Source: Motiliproteus sp. MSK22-1 | GTDB lineage: Bacteria > Pseudomonadota > Gammaproteobacteria > Pseudomonadales > Balneatricaceae | Direction: 5' to 3' | Assembly (NCBI RefSeq): GCF_001968815.1 | Contig: NZ_MIEQ01000072.1 | Coordinates: forward strand, 1 to 64,000 | DNA: 64,000 nucleotides | Shown: positions 25,010 to 33,530 of the stretch, in pieces | Layout: every line of letters begins with the position of its first letter | How positions within the stretch are numbered: position 1 is the first letter of the stretch | The notes under the pieces: generated by a model | What the model saw: only the letters and a program-made list of their open reading frames with translations | The model's database searches: none | What the model was told of the DNA's origin: nothing | Translations under genes and position numbers: made by a program

Positions 25010-26182
25010 GTGAATCAGAGCAATCTAATAGAAAAACGACGCCTTGGTTTAGTTCTGGCAGGGGCGCTGGCGATCTCTGTACTTGCTTCAGGCTGTTCGT
25101 CTACGCAACATCATGCGGATGCCTCGGGATCGGTGTCTGGCACAGAGTCAGCCAAAGGGGAGAGCCACGAATACCTTCTTACAGTAACCCGGCCCAATAA
25201 TCTGCATGTTATTGATATGGAAAGTCATCATATTACCCGCAGCTGTGATATTCCGGGGAGCTTTGGTGGGCAGATTTCCCTGTCACCGGATAATCGTACT
25301 GCATACATTCTCAGCAACGGTATGGAGAATGTCTACGGCTTGAATATTGAAACCTGCGAACAGGTTTTTTCAGCCATTCAGTCTACTGCTGATGTCAAGG
25401 TTAAGACCTTCGTGTCCATCGCGGTCAGCAGTGACGGTGCAGAACTTTATACAGTGCAGAATCCGGTTCGTCGATTGAAGGATGAATTTAAAGTGATGTC
25501 GCCTGTGCTGGCCGTCTTTAATACTGAAGATGGGTTGAACGCCAGGCCTGTGCGTACATTTCCGGTTGACCGAAGGATTACAACCATAGCAGCTGCCGCT
25601 AATGGGGAAGTCTTTCTCGGTGGGGGAGACCTCAAGGCAATTAATCCTAAAACGGGTGAGATTCGCATGGTCAGTGCCTTACAGAGTGAGGATCGCCCTC
25701 GCTGGCTGACCCCCGACGCGTTTGCGATGTTTAATCTGGGGGAACAGGCTAATGAGTATATTTTGCCCTATGTAACGGCAGAGTTTGCTGATGATACGAT
25801 GAATTTTGAAACTGCGGCCTGGTGGTGGGGAATGAACCGTGTGGATCTGGCCACAGGTAAAAACCAGCGAATGGAGTTCGCACCCTTTGAGTTTATTATT
25901 TTTAATCTGGTGGCTGATCCCAATGATAAGAACATCGTCTACGGTGCCTTCAACACCATTTCCAAACATGATGTGAAAAATAAGAAGGTGTTAGGGGTAA
26001 AGGATCTGGATCACACTTATTACAACATCAATATATCCGGAGACGGGCAACGATTGTATATCGGTGGAACGTCCAGTGATATCTCGATTCATGACCATGA
26101 GAGCCTTGAAAAAATCGGCAGTATCCAGCTTCCCGGAGATATGTCCACGGCTGATTTGAGAGTCGCCAGATTGCCTCACTAG
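25010..26182 (+). CDS. qhpB: Quinohemoprotein amine dehydrogenase, beta subunit (beta propeller), lipoprotein-like N-terminus
   Basis: The protein has about 390 residues forming YVTN-type seven-bladed propeller repeats (YLLTVTRPNNLHVIDMES; ISLSPDNRTAYILSNG; INISGDGQRLYIGGT). GTG 25010 is preferred because GAGGT lies 8 bp upstream; GTG 24995, overlapping the qhpC stop by 4 nt, is possible. The N-terminus has KRR, a hydrophobic core and LASGC followed by SS, a lipobox with no Asp at +2, so the protein may be an outer-membrane-anchored lipoprotein rather than freely soluble. The subunit packs against gamma and forms part of the active site in the periplasm. Confidence 0.93.
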   Translation: MNQSNLIEKRRLGLVLAGALAISVLASGCSSTQHHADASGSVSGTESAKGESHEYLLTVTRPNNLHVIDMESHHITRSCDIPGSFGGQISLSPDNRTAYILSNGMENVYGLNIETCEQVFSAIQSTADVKVKTFVSIAVSSDGAELYTVQNPVRRLKDEFKVMSPVLAVFNTEDGLNARPVRTFPVDRRITTIAAAANGEVFLGGGDLKAINPKTGEIRMVSALQSEDRPRWLTPDAFAMFNLGEQANEYILPYVTAEFADDTMNFETAAWWWGMNRVDLATGKNQRMEFAPFEFIIFNLVADPNDKNIVYGAFNTISKHDVKNKKVLGVKDLDHTYYNINISGDGQRLYIGGTSSDISIHDHESLEKIGSIQLPGDMSTADLRVARLPH

Positions 26183-26234
26183 GTGTTGCACTACCGGCTT
26201 AAATAATCAGAACTATGAGGAAACAATAAAAACC

Positions 26235-27980
26235 ATGCTGAGCTGGTTAGGTTCCGCCATTAGCATCGATAAAGAAGTCGGGCATGAGCGTGTCGCAATT
26301 GAGCGAGGTAAGTTCAATTATGCTTTTGCCTGGCTGTACACCTTTGTTAAACCTCATGGAAAGGCCATTGCCGGGTTGTTATTTTTGTCTCTTCTGGCTT
26401 CTTCGCTGGTTTTGTTGCAGCCCTGGCTGACTAAATTGCTGATAGATGATGGACTGATTGCCAGGGACTATGATGCGCTTGTCCTTATAGTCATTTCCAT
26501 GATTCTGTTAGGTATGTTGGCGACAGGGCTGGCTGGAATTAATCGCTATCTACATACGCGGTTATCCGGTCGTATTCTCTTTGCGCTTCGTGAACATCTC
26601 TATTCTCATTTGCAAACCCTGTCTCCCAGGTTCTACGGGGGACGTCGTATTGGCGATATTCTTTCTCGTCTGGATGGCGATGTCGCACAGATTCAGCGCT
26701 TTGCGGTTGATAGTTTATTTGCTGCGGTCAGCAGCATTATCGGGCTGCTGGGTGCCTCGGTCTTGATGGTGGTGCTTTCCTGGAAGCTATCGTTGCTGAT
26801 ATTAGTTCTGCTACCTCTGGAGGTGCTCTGGTTACGGTGGATGCGACGAAAAGTCGAGCATAGAACGCGGGTTCTGAGAGAACGGTCAGCAGACCTGAGT
26901 TCCTTTCTGGTAGAAACGTTGCCAGCGATGAAATTTATCCAGGCGGTTGCCCAGGAAGGGCGTGAGGCGAGGCGACTGAATCGTTTAGGGGATCACTATC
27001 TGACAGACCTGTTGAAATTGCAGGTGATCGAATTTTTTACCCAGGCGATACCCGGGACTTTGACCTCAATCACGCGGGCATCTGCTTTTCTGATTGGTGG
27101 TTACTGGGTGATAGAAGGGCAGTGGCATCTTGGTTCATTGATTGCCTTTTCCACCTATCTGGGAATGGCTACCGGGCCGGTTCAGAGTCTTCTCGGGCTT
27201 TATGTTGGCATCCAGAAAATGTCCGTCAGTCTGGACCGGGTGATGGATTTGCAACGGGCAGAACCGGCGATTGATCCACCGGAAAAAGCTATTCCCTTAA
27301 AGGATTTAAAGGCTGAAGGTGAGATCTGCTTTGAGCAAGTTGCATTCAGCTATGGTGAAAAAACAGCCTCTCAGATTTTTCAGGCAGCCAGTGGAGTATT
27401 CCCCGCTGGAGCCAAAGTCGCGTTAAAAGGGGCTTCTGGGGCCGGTAAATCGACTCTGGTTGATCTGATTATGCGCTATTATGATCCTGCTGAAGGGCGG
27501 GTGCTACTGGATGGTATTGATTTAAAAGAATTCAATCCAGCGGATCTGCGCAGTCGAATTGCGTTGGTCAGTCAGGATATTACCCTGTTTCGAGGGTCTA
27601 TAGACGAGAATATTCGCTATGCCTGTCCAGCTGCCGATAATCAGGCGGTGAGAACAGTGATTGAACGGGTTCAATTGTCTCAATGGGTGGACTCATTACC
27701 CTTAGGGTTGGATACGTTGCTGGGTGAACGTGGTACGCAGCTGTCCGGGGGCCAAAAACAACGGTTAGCCATTGCCAGGGCTTTGTTGCAAGACCCGCTT
27801 GTGTTAATTCTGGATGAAGCCACATCTGCTGTGGACGAAGCGACAGAAGCGCAGGTGATTGCCGCTGTAGATGAGTTATTTTCCGGACGTACACGAATAC
27901 TGATCAGTCATCGATCTTCAACATTAGAGGGTGCTGATCACTGCTTTTGCCTGCAACAGGGACAGTTGATAAAACAGTGA
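26235..27980 (+). CDS. qhpF: QhpF, ABC exporter of the modified gamma subunit
   Basis: The protein has 581 residues: six-helix exporter domain (residues 35-315) then ABC domain with Walker A GASGAGKST, signature LSGGQKQRLAIARALL and Walker B LVLILDEATSAVDEAT. The N-terminal 30 residues are soluble. It lies 52 bp after qhpB in the same direction. In characterised qhp loci this half-transporter exports the thioether-bridged QhpC to the periplasm, where the propeller and haem subunits assemble. A generic lipid A exporter-type protein is the alternative, but the context makes QhpF much more likely. Confidence 0.88.
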   Translation: MLSWLGSAISIDKEVGHERVAIERGKFNYAFAWLYTFVKPHGKAIAGLLFLSLLASSLVLLQPWLTKLLIDDGLIARDYDALVLIVISMILLGMLATGLAGINRYLHTRLSGRILFALREHLYSHLQTLSPRFYGGRRIGDILSRLDGDVAQIQRFAVDSLFAAVSSIIGLLGASVLMVVLSWKLSLLILVLLPLEVLWLRWMRRKVEHRTRVLRERSADLSSFLVETLPAMKFIQAVAQEGREARRLNRLGDHYLTDLLKLQVIEFFTQAIPGTLTSITRASAFLIGGYWVIEGQWHLGSLIAFSTYLGMATGPVQSLLGLYVGIQKMSVSLDRVMDLQRAEPAIDPPEKAIPLKDLKAEGEICFEQVAFSYGEKTASQIFQAASGVFPAGAKVALKGASGAGKSTLVDLIMRYYDPAEGRVLLDGIDLKEFNPADLRSRIALVSQDITLFRGSIDENIRYACPAADNQAVRTVIERVQLSQWVDSLPLGLDTLLGERGTQLSGGQKQRLAIARALLQDPLVLILDEATSAVDEATEAQVIAAVDELFSGRTRILISHRSSTLEGADHCFCLQQGQLIKQ

Positions 27981-28030
27981 ACGGTATCTGGTTGGGGAAT
28001 ATTTCAGTTTTTCATTTTCTGCGCTTCGTT

Positions 28031-28564
28031 TTAACCTTCCAATTCCAGCAATAACTCTGATAGGCGTAAGTTTAGTTCCGCCAGATCGGCAGGGCTGATG
28101 GATGCCAGAATTCGTCGCTCATTTTCCACATGAGCTTCGACTGCCCGGTCAATCAGCTTAACACCTTCTGCGGTTAACTGAACCAGCATGCTGCGCGCAT
28201 CATCCGGGTTCGCTGACCTTGCGATCAGACCGCGTGCCTGTAATTGTTTCAGCCGGTGTGTCATGGTGCCTGATGTGATCATCAAGGCAGAGAAAAGGGT
28301 TGTTGGAGCCAGGCAATAGGGGCTTCCTGATCGTCTTAACGTAGCCAGCACGTCAAACTCCCAGCTGTTTAGCCCAAAGTCAGAAAATGTCTTGTCCAAC
28401 TCCTTCTGGATCAGCACAGCGCTGCGCTTGATACGTCCAATGGGTCCCATCGGACTGACATCCAGATCCGGGCGTTCTTTGTGCCACTGTTCAAGAATGG
28501 TATCGACTGCGTCAGTTTTCACTCTATTCTCCTCGACAGCATCTGCTTGCTGACTTGTAGTCAT
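28031..28564 (-). CDS. MarR-family transcriptional regulator
   Basis: The protein has 177 residues from ATG 28564 (a TTG at 28603 would add 13 residues but would overlap the operator). It has the winged helix with LNSWEFDVLATLRRSG, MITSGTMTHRLKQLQARGLI and the wing RSANPDDARSMLVQLTAEG. It is divergent from a nitroreductase gene across two near-identical TATCTTGA dyads, the normal layout for a MarR repressor controlling itself and the neighbour. The inducer is unknown; electrophiles or quinones are typical for this site type. Confidence 0.88.
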   Translation of the reverse strand: MTTSQQADAVEENRVKTDAVDTILEQWHKERPDLDVSPMGPIGRIKRSAVLIQKELDKTFSDFGLNSWEFDVLATLRRSGSPYCLAPTTLFSALMITSGTMTHRLKQLQARGLIARSANPDDARSMLVQLTAEGVKLIDRAVEAHVENERRILASISPADLAELNLRLSELLLELEG

Positions 28565-28613
28565 TGTTATTCCGTCTGTTGAACAGCAATTGTTACGATT
28601 CAATAAATGAATT

Positions 28614-28631
28614 TATCTTGACATCAAGATA
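28614..28631. promoter_or_regulatory. MarR-type operator 1 (perfect dyad)
   Basis: TATCTTGA, CA, TCAAGATA is a perfect 8+2+8 inverted repeat about 50 bp upstream of the MarR start. The flanking sequence AATGAATT is repeated in inverse orientation beyond operator 2, so the two sites form one larger symmetrical control region. Confidence 0.8.
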
Positions 28632-28653
28632 TATGTTGGCGTAATTTGTATTT

Positions 28654-28671
28654 TATCTTGAATTGAAGATA
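28654..28671. promoter_or_regulatory. MarR-type operator 2 (one mismatch)
   Basis: TATCTTGA, AT, TGAAGATA differs from operator 1 by one base in the right arm. Its centre lies 40 bp from the centre of operator 1, close to four helical turns, so two dimers would sit on the same face. Confidence 0.78.
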
Positions 28672-28784
28672 AATTCATTGAGTTGTCAGCCTCAATATTT
28701 CAGTTTGATCTAATTGGTGGTGTTGGAGATAGTGCTAAGCTGTTTCCAGCCTGTATATATCCAGAGCCCTTGTTGGAGTGTCTA

Positions 28785-29402
28785 ATGGCTAATCCTATTA
28801 AGTCCCTGATTGAATCTCGTGTCTCCATTAATTATTACGACACAAGTCAGCAGTTGACTGACAGTGATATTGAAGAATTGATCAGTCAGGCAACCCGTGC
28901 GCCTTCTGCTTATAATTTCCAGAACTGGAAGTTTATCGCTGTACGTTCTCCAGAGGCTAAAGAGCGTTTGAAAGGGGTTTGTTACGGACAGCAGAAAGTT
29001 GTCGAAGCGCCGGTAACCTTTATTATCTGTGGAATACTGGAAGCCTATAAACAGCTGCCACAAGCGCTGAAGCCTTCAGTTGATGCGGGGTTTCTGGATC
29101 AGTCAGTCGCTGAAGGCTGGATAGACGCTGCAAAGCAAACTCATACGGATAATCCGGAACTGCAACGTGATGAGGCGATCCGTTCAGCTTCGTTGGCTGC
29201 GATGACATTGATGTTTGCCGCGCAGGGCATGGGATTAGCAACGGGATCGATGAGTGGTTTTGATCCCCGGGGGGTGGCCAGAGAATTCCAGTTATCTGCT
29301 GTAGAGGTGCCGGTCATTATGGTGACTGTTGGTTACCCGACATCAGGTAACTGGCCCCAGAAACCACGTCGACCGATCAGTGAGGTTATTCAGTATGCCT
29401 GA
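28785..29402 (+). CDS. Nitroreductase-family FMN oxidoreductase
   Basis: The protein has 205 residues from ATG 28785 (GGAG 7 bp upstream). The FMN-binding motif RAPSAYNFQNWKF lies at about 33-45, and AAQGMGLATGSMSGF and GYPTSGNWPQKPR near the C-terminus are the family pattern. These enzymes reduce nitro compounds, quinones or enones with NAD(P)H in the cytoplasm. It is divergent from the MarR gene and probably induced by the same toxic substrates. Confidence 0.88.
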   Translation: MANPIKSLIESRVSINYYDTSQQLTDSDIEELISQATRAPSAYNFQNWKFIAVRSPEAKERLKGVCYGQQKVVEAPVTFIICGILEAYKQLPQALKPSVDAGFLDQSVAEGWIDAAKQTHTDNPELQRDEAIRSASLAAMTLMFAAQGMGLATGSMSGFDPRGVAREFQLSAVEVPVIMVTVGYPTSGNWPQKPRRPISEVIQYA

Positions 29403-29480
29403 GTCGCTTAAATAGAAAGTGCTTAAATAAGAACTGATTAAAGAGAGTGCAAAAAAGGCTTAAACAGTTCAAATGAGTTT

Positions 29481-29496
29481 CAATATGATCATATTG
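29481..29496. promoter_or_regulatory. 16-bp perfect palindrome upstream of the toxin-antitoxin pair
   Basis: CAATATGATCATATTG is a perfect palindrome 127-142 bp upstream of the antitoxin start. It is a good candidate for autoregulation by the Xre-type antitoxin, but no second copy confirms it. Confidence 0.5.
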
Positions 29497-29622
29497 CATC
29501 TTTTTAAACATGACCTATATGCTACAATTTATTTATTAAAAGTAGTAAATAGATCTTTATGGGTAAGCCCAAGGGAGCTGTTCGTCGGTTCCCTGAGCAA
29601 CAGATCATAATGGAGGGCTGGT

Positions 29623-29994
29623 ATGTCTGCACAATTAGAACATCATCCAGATCCAAAGGAGGTGTTAGCTAAAGCACTCTTTAATGCTTCCCGGCAATTG
29701 GGATTAAACCAGGCGGAAGTGGGGGCCATTATCGGCCTCCATCGATCAGGGGTTACCCGGCTAAAAAAAGCAATGAGTCTTGATCCGGCTTCTAAACATG
29801 GCGAAATAGCGCTTTACCTGATTAGATCAGCCCGGGCTCTTTATGCACTTTCTGGCGGTGATCAGGATTGGATCAGGCATTTTATGCGCAGCCCCAACAG
29901 GTTAACCGGAGGAATACCGGCAGAACAGCTTCAGACTGTTGAAGGACTGATTCGGGTGATGCATTATCTGGACGCTGTGCGGGGTAAGCTCTGA
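29623..29994 (+). CDS. Xre/MbcA/ParS-type antitoxin (DUF2384)
   Basis: The protein has 123 residues and starts at ATG 29623 behind GGAGGG. The N-terminal helix-turn-helix spans about 20-50 (LGLNQAEVGAIIGLHRSGVT). The C-terminal MbcA/ParS/Xre toxin-binding domain has WIRHFMRSPNRLTGGIPAEQL and ends RVMHYLDAVRGKL. It binds and neutralises the RES toxin encoded next and should repress the operon. The stop overlaps the toxin start by one base (TGATG). Confidence 0.92.
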   Translation: MSAQLEHHPDPKEVLAKALFNASRQLGLNQAEVGAIIGLHRSGVTRLKKAMSLDPASKHGEIALYLIRSARALYALSGGDQDWIRHFMRSPNRLTGGIPAEQLQTVEGLIRVMHYLDAVRGKL

Positions 29995-30740
29995 TGACTG
30001 TATGGGCTGACTGCAAGGGGGAAAATCACATCAAACCGCTCTCCGGCTGTCTGTTTCGGTTAGTTGAGAGTCAGGAGCAAGTCGCAACAAGAAGCTACGT
30101 TGATACGATGGAAGAGCAGTTTGTGCTGGAAGAGCTGTTGGAACAGTCCAAGCCACCTTACCCCGGAAAATCTCAGTCCCTGCATTACCTTCTCAAGACA
30201 CCATTTCGCTATCCCCCTTTACCCTGGGGATCACGCTTTGGGCAACAACATGAACCCAGTTTGTTTTACGGGGGATGTTCGGTTGAGGTAACACTTGCTG
30301 AATCTGCTTTCTATCGACTGGTCCACATCAACTCCATGGAAGGAGAAGCTCCAAAGACGACTATACGATCTGAACATACATTATTTTCAGTGCGCTATAA
30401 GACTAAGCAGGGTATTCAGCTGCAGGCCCCTCCTTTTGATCAGTATCGGGATCAATTGACTCACTTGAGCAATTACTCTGTTTGTCAGCGCCTGGGAAGT
30501 GATATGCGAGAGGCGGGTGTTGGGTTGTTTGAGTACTTATCTGCACGATCCATGGAAGAAGGTGTATGTGTTGCGATCTATACCCCGGAGTCTTTTTCAC
30601 AAAAAAGACCGGCCAACATGGATCACTGGTTTTGTGAATGCAGTGCAGAAGGGGTGGTATTTAAACAAAGTCGGGGAAAACCGGTGTACTTTCCGGCAAG
30701 CCAGTTTCTGGAAGAAGGCGTTTTGCCGTTACCGGCTTAA
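29994..30740 (+). CDS. RES-domain toxin (NAD+-degrading type)
   Basis: The protein has 248 residues. RES hallmarks are in order: arginine in LFRLVESQ near 20-27, the tyrosine and glutamate in LFYGGCSVEVTLAESAFY near 87-104, and the serine in the LFEYLSARS region near 180. RES proteins of RES-Xre pairs cleave or phosphorolyse NAD+ in the cytoplasm. Translation is coupled to the antitoxin. The module sits between the MarR/nitroreductase pair and the aldehyde dehydrogenase, inside what may once have been a continuous qhp region. Confidence 0.92.
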   Translation: MTVWADCKGENHIKPLSGCLFRLVESQEQVATRSYVDTMEEQFVLEELLEQSKPPYPGKSQSLHYLLKTPFRYPPLPWGSRFGQQHEPSLFYGGCSVEVTLAESAFYRLVHINSMEGEAPKTTIRSEHTLFSVRYKTKQGIQLQAPPFDQYRDQLTHLSNYSVCQRLGSDMREAGVGLFEYLSARSMEEGVCVAIYTPESFSQKRPANMDHWFCECSAEGVVFKQSRGKPVYFPASQFLEEGVLPLPA

Positions 30741-30985
30741 GGTTGCCAATAAAAAAAGGAGCCGAAGAGACTCCTAATGCCACGAGAATCAGCCAATGAC
30801 TATTATCTGGTAATGACTGCCGGCTGAAACGGAAGTCGATAGCGCAGGTATAGTGCAGGTAAAGCTGTTTAATCAGGTCTGTTCCATCAAGGTGTTCTAT
30901 AAACGTTATGTCAGCAGCGTTTTTTTTCTTTAAACCTGGACAGATAGTACAGGCCAATTAACCGAGTCAGGTTAATTTGATCCAG

Positions 30986-32401
30986 TTATCCCTTATTAAT
31001 ATTGATGACCTGAGGGCTGGTGTATTCCAGCAGTCCTTCAAGGCCGAACTCAACACCGAAGCCGGACATCTTGCAGCCACCAAAAGGTGCATGGGGCAGG
31101 ATTTCTGCGTGATTATTGATCCAGGCAGTACCGCATTCCAGACGAGCGGCGATACGTTGTGCCTGTTCTATATCGCTGGACCAAACCGATCCTCCGAGTC
31201 CATTGCTGTTGGCATTGGCTCGGCGGACGGCATCTTCCACATCACTGTAGCGTATCACCGGTAATACCGGGCCGAACTGTTCTTCATCTACCAGGCGGAC
31301 GCCATCGCTAATCTCAGCAACGATCGTCGGTGGATAGAAATACCCAGAACCTTCCGCCGGGGCTCCACCTGTTAGAATCTGGGCTCCGTTATCACGGGCA
31401 TCTTCAACTAATTCGTTGACTATATTGAGCTGTTTTGAGTTTTGAACAGGCCCAAAGGTGACACCTTCTTCTGCGCCATTGCCTACATTCTGTTGCTCTG
31501 CAATAGCGACCAGTCTTTCGCAGAGCGCATCATATTGTGATTCATGCACATAGAGGCGCTTTAGTGCTGCACAGGTCTGCCCCATGTTGAGAAATGAGGT
31601 TTGGAAGATAGGCATTGCGATAGCATCCAGATCAGCATCCGGTAGTACGATACCTGCATCATTGCCACCCAGTTCCAGCGTCAGGCGTTTTAAGGTCGGA
31701 GCGGCATTGGCCATGATTGCTTGACCGGTAGGAATAGAGCCGGTGAAAACTATTTTCTGAATATCCGGGTGTGCCGTCATGGCGCTGCCTAACCTGGATT
31801 CACCGGTGATGATATTCACTAAACCGGCTGGAGCGACCTCATTGATGATTTCACCCAGTATCAGGGTATTAAGAGGGGTTAGTTCAGAGGGTTTGCAGAC
31901 CACTGTATTACCTGCACGCAGGGCTGGCATTATGTGCCAGACCGCGATCATTAAGGGCCAGTTCCAAGGGGTGATGGAGCCGACAACACCGAGTGGTTTG
32001 CGGTGCATTTCGATTCGTTTGCTGTCGCTATCTTCAATAACTTCCACCGGCACTTCCAGTGCCGCTGTTGCTCTGGTCCAGGCAATAGCTCCTCCGACTT
32101 CTGCCTTGGCAAGAAACATGGGTTTACCCTGCTCTTGAACAATAATAGCAGCCAGTTCGTCCGCTCTTTTTTCCAGCTGATCAGCAATCTTGTTGATCAT
32201 CCGCTGGCGCTCAGCATGGGTACTGAGTTTCCAGCTTTCAAATGCTGTTTGTGCCGCTTCAACAGCCTGGTTCAGTTGCTCTAAGGAGGCCTGTGGGCTT
32301 GCGGCCACGGGTTGTTCTGTAGCAGGGTTTAGTACGTTAAACGTTCCTTCGGCGCCGGCAACAGCCTGTCTGCCAATAATAAGATTGTATTCACGATTCA
32401 T
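30986..32401 (-). CDS. NAD(P)-dependent aldehyde dehydrogenase
   Basis: The protein has 471 residues. The ALDH core is complete: GSITPWNWPLMIAVW, VVCKPSELTPL, FTGSIPTGQAI, the general base in LELGGNDAG, the nucleophilic cysteine in NMGQTCAALKRLY and EEQFGPVLPV. It oxidises aldehydes to acids in the cytoplasm. It lies divergent from the qhpE-like gene and shares a decamer-array promoter element with qhpA, so it is probably the step after amine oxidation. AAGGAA lies just upstream of ATG 32401. The exact aldehyde cannot be deduced. Confidence 0.93.
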   Translation of the reverse strand: MNREYNLIIGRQAVAGAEGTFNVLNPATEQPVAASPQASLEQLNQAVEAAQTAFESWKLSTHAERQRMINKIADQLEKRADELAAIIVQEQGKPMFLAKAEVGGAIAWTRATAALEVPVEVIEDSDSKRIEMHRKPLGVVGSITPWNWPLMIAVWHIMPALRAGNTVVCKPSELTPLNTLILGEIINEVAPAGLVNIITGESRLGSAMTAHPDIQKIVFTGSIPTGQAIMANAAPTLKRLTLELGGNDAGIVLPDADLDAIAMPIFQTSFLNMGQTCAALKRLYVHESQYDALCERLVAIAEQQNVGNGAEEGVTFGPVQNSKQLNIVNELVEDARDNGAQILTGGAPAEGSGYFYPPTIVAEISDGVRLVDEEQFGPVLPVIRYSDVEDAVRRANANSNGLGGSVWSSDIEQAQRIAARLECGTAWINNHAEILPHAPFGGCKMSGFGVEFGLEGLLEYTSPQVININKG

Positions 32402-32561
32402 ATAAATTTCCTTATCTGCTGCCGAACCCGTTGAATCAAATCGACCCCTTAGCTGAATTCGGCTGAACTAAGCGATGACCTTCGATTACCAGGAGCAGTT
32501 ATTCACCTCGAAGGGCTGATAGAAGCAAGAGTAGCGAGAAGGTGTAAATAATATGACTGCA

Positions 32562-32601
32562 AAATGTAGGGATTTGTGCGGAATTGTAACCAGTTGTAAC
32601 C
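32562..32601 (+). promoter_or_regulatory. Four-copy 10-bp direct-repeat array between aldehyde dehydrogenase and qhpE, array C
   Basis: ATGT, TTGT, TTGT and TTGT occur at exact 10-bp spacing; the last two copies read AATTGTAACC and AGTTGTAACC. Relative to the aldehyde dehydrogenase (minus strand, start 32401) they lie 160-200 bp upstream in the ACAA orientation, matching arrays A and B. The same element could also serve the rightward qhpE gene. Confidence 0.6.
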
Positions 32602-32737
32602 CCGCTTGATTAATGGTCCTGGAGAGTGTCAGAGTAAAAATACAGGTCGGTCAGATAAGGCCCTTGAGAGGAGATGTGATTGATGACAGCTGTTTTGATC
32701 GAATCCATAGCGCCGGACCAGAGGGACAGATAACGCA

Positions 32738-33481
32738 GTGCCAGTCCGGATACTAAAAAAGGTGCATCGAGCCCCGGTATTGGTTGGTATGCTGGATTCT
32801 GGAGTGGACAACTCACTGACGTCCAGAGTTGTTGCTTCCCAGGCTTTTGTTAAAGGCTCTGCCGTACAGCCAGCCCGATGGGATTGTCTGGGGCATGGTT
32901 CGGCGCTAACCAATATTATTGCTGAACGAATACCTGAGGCCCGGTTTTTGGTTGCACAGGTTTTTGTTGACCAGCTTGCAACTTCTGCCATTCAGGCAGC
33001 AGCGGGATTAGACTGGCTGGTGGATCGAGGTGCCCAGGTAGTCAATATGAGTTTCGGCATAAAGGCTGATCGGGAACCTCTGGCTAACGCCTGCCAGCGG
33101 GCGTTAGCAGCAGGAGTGATTCTTGTTGCCGCTGCCCCGGCTGTGGGAGCGGCCGTTTATCCGTCACGTTATCCTGGAGTCATTCGGGTAACAGGCGATG
33201 TTCGTTGTGGTCCCGATGAGTTCTCGCAAATGGATTCACATCAGGCTGAATACGGAGCCTGTGTCCGAGTGGCTGATAGTCCGGTAGCAGGGGCCAGCGT
33301 TGCAACCGCCTACATCAGTATGCAGGTTGCCCGCTATATTCGGTTAAGGGGCCGCGATCTGACAGGGTTGCGATTGTGGCTTAGGGAGCAAGCAACCTAT
33401 CGGGGAATACCACAGCATTTCGATCTGATTCCTCCTTCGCGTCGTCTGAACTGGGTTACAGGTGATAGCCAATCAAGCTGA
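32738..33481 (+). CDS. qhpE: QhpE-like subtilisin-family (S8) protease
   Basis: The protein has 247 residues from GTG 32738 (AGAGGGA upstream) without a signal peptide, so cytoplasmic. The catalytic triad is Asp20 (GMLDSGVD), His53 (CLGHGSAL) and Ser187 (VAGASVATA). The region expected to hold the oxyanion-hole Asn (AAGN in subtilisins) reads AAPA here, an oddity. In characterised qhp systems a small cytosolic S8 protease, QhpE, removes the QhpC leader after thioether formation. Size, lack of secretion signal and closeness to a qhp cluster support that role. It is 4.8 kb from qhpF and heads a run with two U32 genes. Confidence 0.8.
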   Translation: MPVRILKKVHRAPVLVGMLDSGVDNSLTSRVVASQAFVKGSAVQPARWDCLGHGSALTNIIAERIPEARFLVAQVFVDQLATSAIQAAAGLDWLVDRGAQVVNMSFGIKADREPLANACQRALAAGVILVAAAPAVGAAVYPSRYPGVIRVTGDVRCGPDEFSQMDSHQAEYGACVRVADSPVAGASVATAYISMQVARYIRLRGRDLTGLRLWLREQATYRGIPQHFDLIPPSRRLNWVTGDSQSS

Positions 33482-33530
33482 AACGGGTATGAGAGAAAGG
33501 TGATCAGGCCACAGAGGTGAGAAAGAGACC

